Positions 21,030 to 29,953 of a DNA stretch of 64,000 nucleotides are shown here, in pieces. Below the pieces are notes generated by a model. The model did no database searches and was not told the origin of the DNA. It worked only from the letters and a program-made list of their open reading frames with translations. Numbering within the stretch: position 1 is the first letter of the stretch; every line of letters begins with the position of its first letter. The position numbers were made by a program, and so were the translations under genes. The stretch is from Microbulbifer mangrovi (GTDB lineage: Bacteria > Pseudomonadota > Gammaproteobacteria > Pseudomonadales > Cellvibrionaceae): NCBI RefSeq assembly GCF_002009015.1, contig NZ_LZDE01000347.1:62001-126000 (forward strand). Reading direction: 5' to 3'.

Positions 21030-21639
21030 TACAAACCAATTCGCCACCATTATTCTTGCCGCGGGCGCCGCGCGCCGATTTGGTCGCTGCAAGCACTTGC
21101 TCACCTGGGAGGGAAGATCCCTGCTCGAGCACCGGATCGCTGCCGTGCTTGAAGCCGGCCTACCGAGCCCACTGGTCATTACTGGCGCATGGCACTCGGA
21201 AATCCAGCGCGCCCACCCCCACCTCTCACTGCGTCACCACCAAAACTGGGAACAGGGCCTGGGAACCAGCATTGCCTTCGCAATGCACTGCCTTCCGGAC
21301 GATACAACAGCCGCTTTACTGCTACTCGGCGACCAGGTTGCGGTGAACAGCGAAGATATACAGGCGCTTTACCAGCACTGGCGGCAAGAGAAAGCGCTCA
21401 CCAGTGCACTGTATCGTGGGGCACCGGGCGCTCCCGCCATATTCCCCCAATCGCTGTTCCCCGAGTTACGCAGACTGGATGGCGATAGGGGTGCAAAAGC
21501 CCTACTCGCGACTCACGCAAAACCCGCAAATACCATTCCCATGAACCACGCGGCTATTGATATCGACACCCCCGATGAATGGCAGCAGTGGCAAAACAGT
21601 AATAACGAATTCAGCAATGGAGAAGCACTATGGAACTGA
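21019..21639 (+). CDS. MobA/MocA-like molybdopterin nucleotidyltransferase
   Basis: A 206-residue NTP-transferase-fold protein: [24 protein letters not shown] is the nucleotide-binding start (LAAGxxxRxG..K), followed by [10 protein letters not shown] (metal/nucleotide Asp) and a late RGAKALL. Proteins of this kind attach CMP (MocA) or GMP (MobA) to molybdopterin. Beside an xanthine-oxidase-family enzyme the MocA function, making the MCD cofactor, is the likelier one. It overlaps xdhC and the following gene, indicating translational coupling. Confidence 0.88.
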   Translation: MTGDTNQFATIILAAGAARRFGRCKHLLTWEGRSLLEHRIAAVLEAGLPSPLVITGAWHSEIQRAHPHLSLRHHQNWEQGLGTSIAFAMHCLPDDTTAALLLLGDQVAVNSEDIQALYQHWRQEKALTSALYRGAPGAPAIFPQSLFPELRRLDGDRGAKALLATHAKPANTIPMNHAAIDIDTPDEWQQWQNSNNEFSNGEALWN

Positions 21640-22100
21640 CCATCAATGGCAAAGTTCACCAGGTGGATCTGGACGAAGACACACCACTCCTGTGGGCCCT
21701 GAGGGATGAACTGAAAATGACCGGAACCAAGTTCGGTTGCGGCGCCGGCCTGTGCGGGGCCTGCACGATTCATATCAATGGCAACCCGGCGCGCGCATGC
21801 CTCACCCCAATTTCTGTCGCCAAGGGCGCGCAGATCACCACCATTGAGGGGCTCAGTGAACAGGGGGATCACCCGCTGCAAAAGGCGTGGGTTAAACACA
21901 ATGTTCCGCAGTGCGGTTACTGCCAGAGCGGACAACTGATGACCGCTGCCGCCTTTATCGCCGCCAACCCGAAGCCCTCCGAGAAAGAAATCGACAACGC
22001 AATGAGCGGCAACCTGTGCCGCTGCGGTACCTACCCACGCATCAAGGCGGCCATTCAGGATGTTGTGCAATTCCACGAGGGAGGCAACAGCAATGACTGA
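21630..22100 (+). CDS. [2Fe-2S] subunit of a periplasmic molybdenum hydroxylase (IorA/PaoA-like)
   Basis: A 156-residue ferredoxin-type subunit with the plant-type cluster motif [16 protein letters not shown] followed by a Cys, and the second, helical cluster domain with [11 protein letters not shown] and [11 protein letters not shown]. It transfers electrons from the molybdenum subunit to an acceptor. There is no signal peptide of its own; in this family it is carried through Tat bound to the large subunit. It overlaps mobA-like by 10 bp and the large-subunit gene by 8 bp. Confidence 0.93.
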   Translation: MELTINGKVHQVDLDEDTPLLWALRDELKMTGTKFGCGAGLCGACTIHINGNPARACLTPISVAKGAQITTIEGLSEQGDHPLQKAWVKHNVPQCGYCQSGQLMTAAAFIAANPKPSEKEIDNAMSGNLCRCGTYPRIKAAIQDVVQFHEGGNSND

Positions 22101-24378
22101 TCAAGCCACGCACGAAACCAATGCAATCTCACTGGTAAGCCGTCGTCGATTTCTTAAACTCGCCGGCGTCAGCAGTAGCGGACTGATCCTGGGCGCCACC
22201 CTGCCAAATTTCCAGCTGGCCTGGGCGGACACAACCAAAGAAACCGGGAACGCCACCCTGAACCTGTTTGTGAGTATTGCCCCGGACAATACTGTATCCA
22301 TCGTGTGCCACCGCTCGGAAATGGGCCAGGGCATCCGCACCGGCCTGCCCGCTGTGGTGGCCGATGAGATGGAAGCGGACTGGAACCTGGTGAAAGTGGT
22401 TCAGGGGCTAGGTGACAAACGCTACGGCAGCCAGAATACCGACGGCTCCCGCAGTGTCCGCCAGTTCTACGACACCATGCGCACCATGGGCGCAAGCGCA
22501 CGTACCATGCTCGAACAGGCCGCAGCCCAATTGTGGTCGGTACCCGCCGCAGAATGTAATGCAAGCAATCACCAGGTACACCACGTCGCCAGCAAGCGGG
22601 CCGCCAGCTTCGGCGACCTGGCGGAACTCGCCGCCACCCAGAAAGTGCCGACGGAGGAAACCCTGGTACTGAAAAGCTCAGAGAACTTCAACTATATTGG
22701 CAAGCCGGTCGCCACCTACGACACCCCCGATATCGTTACCGGCAACACCACCTTCGGTCAGGATGTCATCCTGGACGATATGCTAATTGCCAGTATCGAG
22801 CGCGCGCCAGTGCTCGGCGCCAGGCTAGCATCGCTCGATGACACAGAAGCCCGCAAAGTTTCCGGCGTGGTTGCGGTAGAGCGCATGGATGGCGGTATCG
22901 AGCCACCGCTGTTCCACCCACTCTCTGGTGTGGCCGTGCTCGCCACCAATACCTGGGCCGCGCTCAAAGCGCGCAGGGCACTGAAAATTCAGTGGAGCGG
23001 AAGCGCACACGAGCAGCATAACAGTGACACTTATCTTGAGACACTGAAAAAGCGCGTGCAGCAGCCCGGAAAAGTACTGACCCAACACGGGGATGTGAAC
23101 ACCACCCTGGCGAGCGCCGCGGATAAACACAGCGCAGTGTACTCCCTACCCTATTTGGCCCATGCCACCATGGAGCCACCCAGTGCGACGGCTGTGATCA
23201 AAGAGAATCAGTGTGAAATCTGGTCCTGCGTTCAGGATCCGCAATCCGTTCAGCAACACGTGAGCAATGCCCTCGGTCTCGAGGCCGAGCAGGTGAAAGT
23301 CAATGTGACCCTGCTGGGCGGCGGCTTTGGCCGCAAGTCCCAGATAGATTTTGCCGTCGAGGCCGCGGTGCTCGCGCACAAACTGCAGCGCCCGGTAAAA
23401 GTAGTTTGGAGCCGCGAAGACGATATTCGCCACGATTACTACCACGCGGCGGCCGCTTCTTATTTCGAAGCGGCAATAGATGACGATGGCCAGGTAACCG
23501 GCTGGCGCCAGCGCACCGCTTTTCCATCAATCACCGGCACTTTCAAGAACGGCGTAAAGCATCCAAACAACGGAGAAATGAGCCTTGGCTTTGCGGACGT
23601 GCCCTACGATATACCCAACCGCCAATGTGAAACTGCCCCGGCGGAGTACGAAACACGGATCGGCTGGCTGCGCTCGGTAGCAAACATCCAGAACGCCTTC
23701 GGCATATGCAGCTTTGCCGACGAACTGGCGCGTTTGCGCGGTCGCCAACCCGACGAATTCCTGCTGGAACTGATCGGCGAGGATCGCCAGTTCAACCCCA
23801 GCCAGGGCAAATTCAAATATGCCAACCACGGTGCCAACTGGAAAAAATACCCCCTAGATACCGGTCGCCTGAAACAGGTGCTCAAGGCCACTGCAGAAAA
23901 AGCGGACCTGTCAAAGTTGGGGGATCATGAACGCAAATCCGGCGAGGGCTGGGGTATCGCCGTGCACCGCAGTTTCCTGTCTTACGTGGGCATTGCCACC
24001 AAGGTGCGCGTTGAAGATGAAAAGGTGCGCATTCTGGAAATGCACTGCGTCGCCGACGTGGGGTTGGCGGTGAATCCTGACCGGGTTGAGGCACAGATGG
24101 AAGGAGCCATGATTTTCGGCATGAGTCTGGCCCTGATGGGAGAAATTCGCATGAAAAATGGTGCCGTAGTGAATAGCAACTTCCACGACTACCCGCTACT
24201 GCGCATGCAGCAGTGCCCCACCATGAGCGTGACACTGATGGGATCAGAGCACCCGCCAGCCGGCGTGGGTGAGCCCGGTGTACCACCGGTTGCTCCCAGC
24301 ATCACCAATGCCATTTTCACTGCGTGCGGCGAACGTATCCGCGACCTACCCATCAACAAGCATATGCAGCTGGCATAA
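22093..24378 (+). CDS. Tat-exported molybdopterin subunit, aldehyde/isoquinoline dehydrogenase family (IorB-like)
   Basis: A 761-residue large subunit of the xanthine oxidase superfamily, IorB-like two-subunit branch. A twin-arginine signal ([15 protein letters not shown]) directs it with its iron-sulfur partner to the periplasm. Domain landmarks are [53 protein letters not shown], and the C-terminal [17 protein letters not shown] with the catalytic Glu of molybdenum hydroxylases. IorB-type enzymes oxidise aldehydes or N-heterocycles and pass electrons to cytochromes or quinone. The position opposite the carrageenan TonB receptor, across a shared operator, suggests that the substrate is an aldose or aldehyde from carrageenan, for example 3,6-anhydrogalactose with its free aldehyde; that is inference. 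Confidence 0.92.
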   Translation: MTDQATHETNAISLVSRRRFLKLAGVSSSGLILGATLPNFQLAWADTTKETGNATLNLFVSIAPDNTVSIVCHRSEMGQGIRTGLPAVVADEMEADWNLVKVVQGLGDKRYGSQNTDGSRSVRQFYDTMRTMGASARTMLEQAAAQLWSVPAAECNASNHQVHHVASKRAASFGDLAELAATQKVPTEETLVLKSSENFNYIGKPVATYDTPDIVTGNTTFGQDVILDDMLIASIERAPVLGARLASLDDTEARKVSGVVAVERMDGGIEPPLFHPLSGVAVLATNTWAALKARRALKIQWSGSAHEQHNSDTYLETLKKRVQQPGKVLTQHGDVNTTLASAADKHSAVYSLPYLAHATMEPPSATAVIKENQCEIWSCVQDPQSVQQHVSNALGLEAEQVKVNVTLLGGGFGRKSQIDFAVEAAVLAHKLQRPVKVVWSREDDIRHDYYHAAAASYFEAAIDDDGQVTGWRQRTAFPSITGTFKNGVKHPNNGEMSLGFADVPYDIPNRQCETAPAEYETRIGWLRSVANIQNAFGICSFADELARLRGRQPDEFLLELIGEDRQFNPSQGKFKYANHGANWKKYPLDTGRLKQVLKATAEKADLSKLGDHERKSGEGWGIAVHRSFLSYVGIATKVRVEDEKVRILEMHCVADVGLAVNPDRVEAQMEGAMIFGMSLALMGEIRMKNGAVVNSNFHDYPLLRMQQCPTMSVTLMGSEHPPAGVGEPGVPPVAPSITNAIFTACGERIRDLPINKHMQLA

Positions 24379-24434
24379 AAAAACGCCTGTTTACTTGCGC
24401 GGCCATCATCAGGGTGGCTCGCAGTAAACAGGCG
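24377..24434 (-). terminator. Terminator downstream of the GntR pair
   Basis: A long extended hairpin (outer stem CGCCTGTTTACT/AGTAAACAGGCG, inner GGCC/GGCT pairing) is followed on the minus strand by seven T. It ends the regulator transcript and may also stop plus-strand reading from the IorB gene. Confidence 0.85.
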
Positions 24435-24469
24435 CTTTCAGCGCGCTGTGTTTGCCGCAGATTTCGAGG

Positions 24470-25213
24470 CTAGTGTTTGCCCGCCTCGATTTCCTTGCGC
24501 AGTCGCTCGGCAGCATCTTCCAGCAAATCACCGGCCATTTTCTCAGCCTTATCCCCTTTGCCGTCCGCAATCGCCTGATACAAGCTGCGGTGGAACGGAA
24601 TGGACTTCAGGTTACTCTCTTCGGTCTGATTGGTGATTTTGATACTCACCAGCAGCGCAGAATAGATGACGCCCTCGATTGCGGTGAGGATGTCGTTATT
24701 GGCTGCATGTAGAATGGCCTTGTGGAACAGGGCATCTTCCACCACAAAGTTTTCCGAGGAACCAACCGCGGCTTCCATACGGTCGCAGGCATCTTTGATC
24801 GCTGCAATATCTTCTTCGGTACCGCGCTCCGCAGCCCAGCGTGCCGCCTTTGGCTCGAACGCCAGGCGAATCTCCAGTAACTGCATCAGGAATTCACGGC
24901 TGGGCGGTGCAGAAAGATGCCATGCCAGCACATCGTCATCCAGCAGGTTCCAGTCGTTACGCGGGCGCACGCGAGTACCGATACCGCGGCGCACATCCAA
25001 CATGCCTTTACTGACGAGAATCTTTACCGCATCGCGGATCACAACCCGGCTGACCTTGAAGCGCTCAGCCAGGGTATTTTCTTCATCCAACAGGGTATCC
25101 GGCTCGATGGCACCGGCAACGATACGGCGACCCAGCTCGCGGGCCACCTGAACGGAGAGGCTCGGAGACATAGACACCGAGCGTTTCAGATCGTAATAGA
25201 CTAGTTCACTCAT
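24470..25213 (-). CDS. FadR-subfamily GntR regulator (FCD domain), copy 1
   Basis: A 247-residue transcription factor. The N-terminal winged helix (SPSLSVQVARELGRRIVAGAIEPDTLL..E..LAERFKVSRVVIRDAVKILVSKGMLDVRRGIGTRVRPR) is GntR type. The C-terminal FCD domain (LLEIRLAFEPKAARWAAERGTEEDIAAI ... FHKAILHAANNDIL) has the His/Asp positions that bind metal and a small acid or sugar ligand. FCD regulators often sense sugar acids such as gluconate, galactonate or 2-keto-3-deoxy acids. The start at 25213 (MSELVYYDLKR) equals that of copy 2. The two copies are closely similar throughout, so they come from a duplication. A degenerate operator lies 12 bp upstream of the start, suggesting autoregulation. 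Confidence 0.94.
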   Translation of the reverse strand: MSELVYYDLKRSVSMSPSLSVQVARELGRRIVAGAIEPDTLLDEENTLAERFKVSRVVIRDAVKILVSKGMLDVRRGIGTRVRPRNDWNLLDDDVLAWHLSAPPSREFLMQLLEIRLAFEPKAARWAAERGTEEDIAAIKDACDRMEAAVGSSENFVVEDALFHKAILHAANNDILTAIEGVIYSALLVSIKITNQTEESNLKSIPFHRSLYQAIADGKGDKAEKMAGDLLEDAAERLRKEIEAGKH

Positions 25214-25224
25214 GCGATGCATAT

Positions 25225-25239
25225 AAACATAGCATGTAG
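25225..25239. promoter_or_regulatory. Degenerate locus operator at GntR copy 1
   Basis: AAACATAGCATGTAG keeps a perfect left arm and four of six bases in the right arm; it begins 12 bp upstream of the regulator start. Confidence 0.6.
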
Positions 25240-25289
25240 AACTTGCCAACTAATTTATTGGAGCCAAGGGGAGCCTCGGCTCCTGGAGT

Positions 25290-26027
25290 TCAGGACACAC
25301 TCTTTTCCAGCTTCAACCTGCGGCTGGTATCCTGCAGCAGGTTTTCGGTAAGCATTTCCGCTTTGTCGCCATCACCTGCCGCGATCGCCTCGTACACTTC
25401 CCGGTGGAAAGGTACCGATGCACCATTCTCTCGTGGATCTTTATTGGTCACACGGATACTCACCAGCAACGCAGAGTAAATCACCCCTTCCATCGCAGTG
25501 AGGATACTGTTGCGCGCTGCCTTGATAATGGCGCGGTGAAACATGGAATCCGCGATCACAAAGTCTTCTGCTGAACCGCGCTCTTCGGCCATACGATTGC
25601 AGGCTGCCTCGATCTCGGCGAGATCTTCCGGGGTTGCGCGCTCCGCTGCCCAGCGCGAGGCCTTAGGTTCAAAGGCGAGGCGAATTTCCATCAACTGCTT
25701 GAGGAAAGCCGGGTTGGGCGGTGCAGACAGGTGCCAGGCGAGCACGTCGTCATCCAACAGAATCCACTGACTGCGAGGGCGCACCTTGGTGCCAATACCG
25801 CGGCGCACGTCCAGCAGCCCCTTGCCCACCAGAATCTTCACCGCGTCGCGTACCACCACCCGACTTACCTGATAGCGCTCCGCCAGGGCGGATTCATCGT
25901 CAATCAGACTGCCCGGCTCAAAGGCACCGGATACCACTCTGCGGCCGAGCTCACGGGCCACCTGCACAGACAGGCTGGGTGACATGGTCGGGGCGCGCTT
26001 CAGGTCGTAATAGATTAATTCGCTCAT
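25290..26027 (-). CDS. FadR-subfamily GntR regulator (FCD domain), copy 2
   Basis: A 245-residue paralogue of the neighbouring regulator with the same order: MSELIYYDLKR, winged helix (LAERYQVSRVVVRDAVKILVGKGLLDVRRGIGTKVRPR), then FCD helices (LMEIRLAFEPKASRWAAERATPEDLAEI, FHRAIIKAARNSIL). The recognition helices are nearly identical in the two proteins (SRVVIRD/SRVVVRD), so they should bind the same DNA sequence. The ligand-domain residues differ more, which would allow response to two different intermediates, for instance from galactose and from anhydrogalactose. A degenerate operator lies 11 bp upstream of the start. The 76-bp gap to copy 1 contains the promoter region and operator of copy 1. 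Confidence 0.94.
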   Translation of the reverse strand: MSELIYYDLKRAPTMSPSLSVQVARELGRRVVSGAFEPGSLIDDESALAERYQVSRVVVRDAVKILVGKGLLDVRRGIGTKVRPRSQWILLDDDVLAWHLSAPPNPAFLKQLMEIRLAFEPKASRWAAERATPEDLAEIEAACNRMAEERGSAEDFVIADSMFHRAIIKAARNSILTAMEGVIYSALLVSIRVTNKDPRENGASVPFHREVYEAIAAGDGDKAEMLTENLLQDTSRRLKLEKSVS

Positions 26028-26038
26028 ACAACCTATTT

Positions 26039-26053
26039 AAACATTATACCTTT
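26039..26053. promoter_or_regulatory. Degenerate locus operator at GntR copy 2
   Basis: AAACATTATACCTTT has a perfect left arm and four of six bases in the right arm, just upstream of the regulator start. Confidence 0.5.
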
Positions 26054-26218
26054 GAGCGAACAACAAATTATTCCCAATCGGCACAAATCCTGACGATAAA
26101 AGAAATTTCAACCCCGGTTGCTGCCATTCGCCGCAATGAAATTCCCATAGCTGCGCTCCATGGCAAAACCCCGGCCTCACTGCAAGACCGCCCGACATAT
26201 CAAACATATTGCCAAGTT

Positions 26219-26233
26219 AAACATCATATGTTT
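26219..26233. promoter_or_regulatory. Carrageenan-locus operator upstream of the S1_7 sulfatase unit
   Basis: AAACATCATATGTTT, a perfect copy of the palindrome read on the opposite strand (spacer CAT). An additional half site AAACAT lies 17 bp to the left at 26202. It precedes the sulfatase-FAD-FMN transcription unit by about 90 bp. Confidence 0.9.
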
Positions 26234-26320
26234 AACTTTGTCCAAACATTACCGGGTCGAAGTGTGCCTCCAGAGCGCGCAGTTGCCCAGACTATAAAAA
26301 CGAATAAGAGGAGAAAACGG

Positions 26321-28021
26321 GTGCGTATACCCAGGAGCGCGGTCAGGTTCGTTGTTTGTTGCATTGCCGCCCTGGCGAACCCGCTAGTCAGTGCTGCCGA
26401 AGTATCAGCAGAATCCCCGGCCGATAAGCCGAACATCCTGTTTATTTCCATCGACGACCTGCGTCCGGAAATCGGGCCCTATGGCGCCGAAATCGCGGTC
26501 ACCCCCAATCTCGACAAGCTCGCCCGGGACGGTGTGACCTTCAACAAGGCCTATGCGCAACAGGCAATCTGTGGCCCCTCCCGCGCCAGCGCACTGACAG
26601 GTATGCGCCCAGACACCCTCGGCGTCACCCACAACTACGTGAAGTTTCGCGATCAGAAGCCCGATGTGGTTACCCTGCCCCAGCACTTCATCAACAACGG
26701 CTACGACGCCACCTACGTGGGAAAAATTTTCCACCATGGTGACAAGGATGATGACCACTCCTGGAATATAAAGGCCGCTACCAAATTGATGCCCGAGGGC
26801 TCCAAGGCACCTGGCCATTACGCGATTGCCGAAAACTCCGAGGTTCAACACAAGAACCGCCAGGCCATGTTCGAAAAATACGGCGAGCAGGCCAAGTTTG
26901 GCCTCGGCCGCGGGCCGGCGACGGAAGGCGCGGACGTTCCCGACAATGCGTATATCGATGGTTACAACACGGACCTCGCCATCGTCACCCTGAAAGACCT
27001 GCTCAAAAAATCCGACAAGCCGATCTTCTTCGGTTTCGGGATGAACAAGCCGCACCTGCCGTGGATCGCGCCGAAAAAATACTGGGATCTTTACGATCCC
27101 AAAGACATAGCGATGACGACACAGACGGACGCGCCCGAAAATAGCGCGGCCATGGGCCTGCATGCGTCGTTTGAGCTCAGAACCTTCTTCGACATTCCTA
27201 AAGACACACCCATTTCTCCGGAGATGGCATTAACCCTGCGCCATGCCTATCTGGCCTGTATCAGCTATGTGGATGCACAGATCGGTCGCATGCTGGATGC
27301 CATGAAAGCGGAACGCGTACTCGACAATACCGTCGTCATTTTGTGGAGCGACCACGGTTTCCACCTCGGTGAAATGGGGATTTGGGGCAAGGCCACCAAT
27401 TATGAAATCGCTGCTCGCGTACCACTGATTATTTCCACCCCGGCAACCAGAGCCAATCCGCAAAGCGCCAAGACGGACGCGCTGGTGGAGCTGATCGACA
27501 TGTATCCCACCTTGTCCGATCTGGCCGGTATTCCGCGTCCGTCCCACATCGAGGGCCGAAGCCTTGTGCCGCTACTGGACAATCCCGACCAGGACTGGTG
27601 GAGCACCGCTGCCTACAGCCAGTTCCCCAACCCGGCACTTCGGGAATGGGGTGCCTACCCGCTGCGCCCGGGTATGCGCGAAACCTACTTCAAAACCCTG
27701 ATTGTGCGGGTGGAAGAAAAAATTCAGCAACAACAGAAATCCACCTGGGATCGCGAGCTGTTTGAACAGCATTTGATGGGCTACTCCATGCGTACCCAGC
27801 GCTATCGCATGATCGCCTGGATGGATACCCGCGATATCGATACAGCGCCACTATTTGTGGAGCTTTATGACCACGAAACCGACCCGAAAGAAACCCGCAA
27901 CGTTGCCGATAACAACGAGTCCGTAGTGGCGAGGCTGTTAAAGCAAATGCGCGCAGACCTGAACCTGACGGCCATGACTGCTGAGAACACGGCCAGCACC
28001 GAAGAGATTGCCAAGAGGTAA
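26321..28021 (+). CDS. S1 family sulfatase, iduronate-2-sulfatase-like (probable S1_7)
   Basis: A 566-residue exported sulfatase with signal peptide MRIPRSAVRFVVCCIAALAN ending at SAA. PNILFISIDDLRPEIGPYG and AICGPSRASALTGMRPDTLG are the metal site and the formylglycine motif (Cys84). KIFHHGDKDDDHSW, FFGFGMNKPHLPW and LWSDHGFHLGEMGIWGK are characteristic of the iduronate-2-sulfatase-like group, to which S1_7 belongs. S1_7 enzymes are known members of carrageenan loci. The GTG start at 26321 follows AGAGGAG and gives a proper signal peptide; the open frame continues far upstream without meaning. The stop lies 6 bp before the FAD oxidoreductase start, so the two are one transcript. Confidence 0.92.
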   Translation: MRIPRSAVRFVVCCIAALANPLVSAAEVSAESPADKPNILFISIDDLRPEIGPYGAEIAVTPNLDKLARDGVTFNKAYAQQAICGPSRASALTGMRPDTLGVTHNYVKFRDQKPDVVTLPQHFINNGYDATYVGKIFHHGDKDDDHSWNIKAATKLMPEGSKAPGHYAIAENSEVQHKNRQAMFEKYGEQAKFGLGRGPATEGADVPDNAYIDGYNTDLAIVTLKDLLKKSDKPIFFGFGMNKPHLPWIAPKKYWDLYDPKDIAMTTQTDAPENSAAMGLHASFELRTFFDIPKDTPISPEMALTLRHAYLACISYVDAQIGRMLDAMKAERVLDNTVVILWSDHGFHLGEMGIWGKATNYEIAARVPLIISTPATRANPQSAKTDALVELIDMYPTLSDLAGIPRPSHIEGRSLVPLLDNPDQDWWSTAAYSQFPNPALREWGAYPLRPGMRETYFKTLIVRVEEKIQQQQKSTWDRELFEQHLMGYSMRTQRYRMIAWMDTRDIDTAPLFVELYDHETDPKETRNVADNNESVVARLLKQMRADLNLTAMTAENTASTEEIAKR

Positions 28022-28027
28022 ATAACA

Positions 28028-29953
28028 GTGAAAAGAAGAAACTTTTTCAAAGTCGGTGCTGCCGCAGTTGCAGGTACTACTCTGGTATCCCAGTCGGCTG
28101 CCGCCGCCGGCAGCCCCAATGCCCTAATCAGCGACCGCAAGGAAGATCAATGGCTGCATCTCGGAACCGGTAAGTCCGAGACACCCGTCCGCCACCGGGA
28201 AGAAAGCTACGATGTTGCCGTCATCGGCGGCGGCGCTGCCGGTATCTGTGCCGCCGTATCCGCTGCGCGTCTCGGTCGCAAAGTCGTGCTGATTCAGGAT
28301 CGTCCGGTGCTCGGCGGCAACGCATCCAGTGAAATGCGTGTGCACCTGAACGGGGTAAACCGCCTGAAGACCGGCCTCGCCGAACGTGAGACCGGCATCA
28401 TCGAAGAGATGCTGCTGCACAACCGGTTTGAAAATCCGCAGGAGTCCTTCCCGGTTTGGGACCACGTACTGTATGACTTCGTGATTCGCGAGCCCAACAT
28501 TACTCTCATGCTCAACACACAGGGCATCGAGGCGATTATGCAAGGCGACCGCATCGCCAAAATCCGCTGCTGGCAGCTGACCACCGAAACCGAGTACCTG
28601 ATTTCTGCACCCTACTTTATTGACTGCTCCGGTGACGGCCTGATTGCCGCTACCGCCGGTGCCGAGTACCGCACCGGCCGCGAAGGCAAAAAAGAATTCG
28701 ACGAGACCTTCGCCCCGGACGAGCCCGATGGCTGGCAGATGGGTGCATCCCTGCTGATGTCTGCAAAAGATATGGGCAAACCCGTACCCTACCGTGCCCC
28801 CAGCTGGGCCATCAAATTCGATGCCGAGAACGCGCACAAGCGCCGCAAGTTCGACGCCTACCACGAGGGCATCTGGTGGGTGGAAGTGGGCAGCGACGAC
28901 GACATCATCGCTGACCAGGAAATCAACCGTCACAAGCTGATGGGATACCTGCACGGGGTGTGGGACTACATCAAGAACTCCGGAAAATTCCCGGAAAGTG
29001 CAAACCTCGCACTGGACTGGGTGGGCTCCCTCCCCTCACGTCGCGAGTCCCGCCGCTTTATCGGTGACTACATCCATTCAGAAAAAGACCTGACGGAAAA
29101 CCGTCACTTCAAGGATGCCGTTGCCTTCGGCGGCTGGGGTATCGACGAGCACAATCCGGGTGGTATGGAAAACATCCATATGGCACCCACGATTTTCCAC
29201 GCGCACTTTGACGAGGTGTACCAGGTGCCTTTCCGCAGCCTGTACTCCCGCAACGTGCCCAACCTGCTGTTCGCCGGGCGCAACGTCAGCCAGACCCATA
29301 TTGCACTGGCGTCCTCCCGTATCATGGCGACCTGCGCACTGATGGGCCAGGCAGTAGGCACCGCAGCACATCTGTGCCTGGAACAAAACGTCACACCGCG
29401 GGAAATTGCCCACAAACATATCGATGCCTTGCAGGAACAGCTGCTGCGGGATGATGTGTATATTCCCAAACGCCCGGCAAAAGACCCGCTGGACCTCGCC
29501 AAACAATCCGCCGAGATCATTGCCTCGAGCACCAAGTCTGGCAAGCCGGCACTGCTGACCGACGGCATTGCACGGGATGTCAACGAGGATATCCACCATT
29601 GGCAATCCGCGGAGCTCCCGGCCGAGGTTCAGCTGGAATGGGCGGATCCGGTGACCCTGTCCACCTTTGAGATCAAGTGCGATACCAACGTGAAGCGCAA
29701 CATCATGATGCGCAAGGACTCACTGAACGACGAACTGTTCAACAACAGCGTGCCGGAAGAGATGGTCAAATTCCTGTCAATTTCTGCCCGGGTAAGCGGC
29801 AAGTGGCAGGAACTGGGTACCATCAGCGAGAACCGCACTCGCCTGATTCGCTTCGACTTCCCGCCTGTAAAAACCACCGCATTGCGGGTACGGGTCACCG
29901 AAACCTACGGCAAGCCCACCGTAAAACTGTTCGAAGTACGCGCCTACGCATGA
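28028..29953 (+). CDS. Tat-exported FAD-dependent oxidoreductase with C-terminal F5/8C-like domain
   Basis: A 641-residue protein of the FAD_oxidored (PF12831-like) family. A twin-arginine signal (KRRNFFKVGAAAVAG) is followed by the dinucleotide fold YDVAVIGGGAAGICAAVSAARLG (Gly-rich loop at 67-72), VVLIQDRPVLGGNASSEM, the second nucleotide block YFIDCSGDGLIAATAGAEY, and the late NVPNLLFAGRNVSQTHIALASSRIMATCALMGQAVG. The last about 120 residues (AEVQLEWADPVTLSTFEIKCD ... LRVRVTETYGKPTVKLFEVRAYA) look like a discoidin/F5-8C carbohydrate-binding fold. The family is common in polysaccharide loci, but its reaction is not established. GTG start at 28028 with AGAGG upstream. Its stop overlaps the next start (ATGA). 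Oxidation of a sugar hydroxyl on a carrageenan oligosaccharide is inference. Confidence 0.88.
   Translation: MKRRNFFKVGAAAVAGTTLVSQSAAAAGSPNALISDRKEDQWLHLGTGKSETPVRHREESYDVAVIGGGAAGICAAVSAARLGRKVVLIQDRPVLGGNASSEMRVHLNGVNRLKTGLAERETGIIEEMLLHNRFENPQESFPVWDHVLYDFVIREPNITLMLNTQGIEAIMQGDRIAKIRCWQLTTETEYLISAPYFIDCSGDGLIAATAGAEYRTGREGKKEFDETFAPDEPDGWQMGASLLMSAKDMGKPVPYRAPSWAIKFDAENAHKRRKFDAYHEGIWWVEVGSDDDIIADQEINRHKLMGYLHGVWDYIKNSGKFPESANLALDWVGSLPSRRESRRFIGDYIHSEKDLTENRHFKDAVAFGGWGIDEHNPGGMENIHMAPTIFHAHFDEVYQVPFRSLYSRNVPNLLFAGRNVSQTHIALASSRIMATCALMGQAVGTAAHLCLEQNVTPREIAHKHIDALQEQLLRDDVYIPKRPAKDPLDLAKQSAEIIASSTKSGKPALLTDGIARDVNEDIHHWQSAELPAEVQLEWADPVTLSTFEIKCDTNVKRNIMMRKDSLNDELFNNSVPEEMVKFLSISARVSGKWQELGTISENRTRLIRFDFPPVKTTALRVRVTETYGKPTVKLFEVRAYA

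Noticed and set aside
25721-26320. N-terminal extension of the S1_7 sulfatase frame
   Set aside because: It overlaps the GntR gene and the operator; the GTG at 26321 has a good ribosome-binding site and starts a proper signal peptide.
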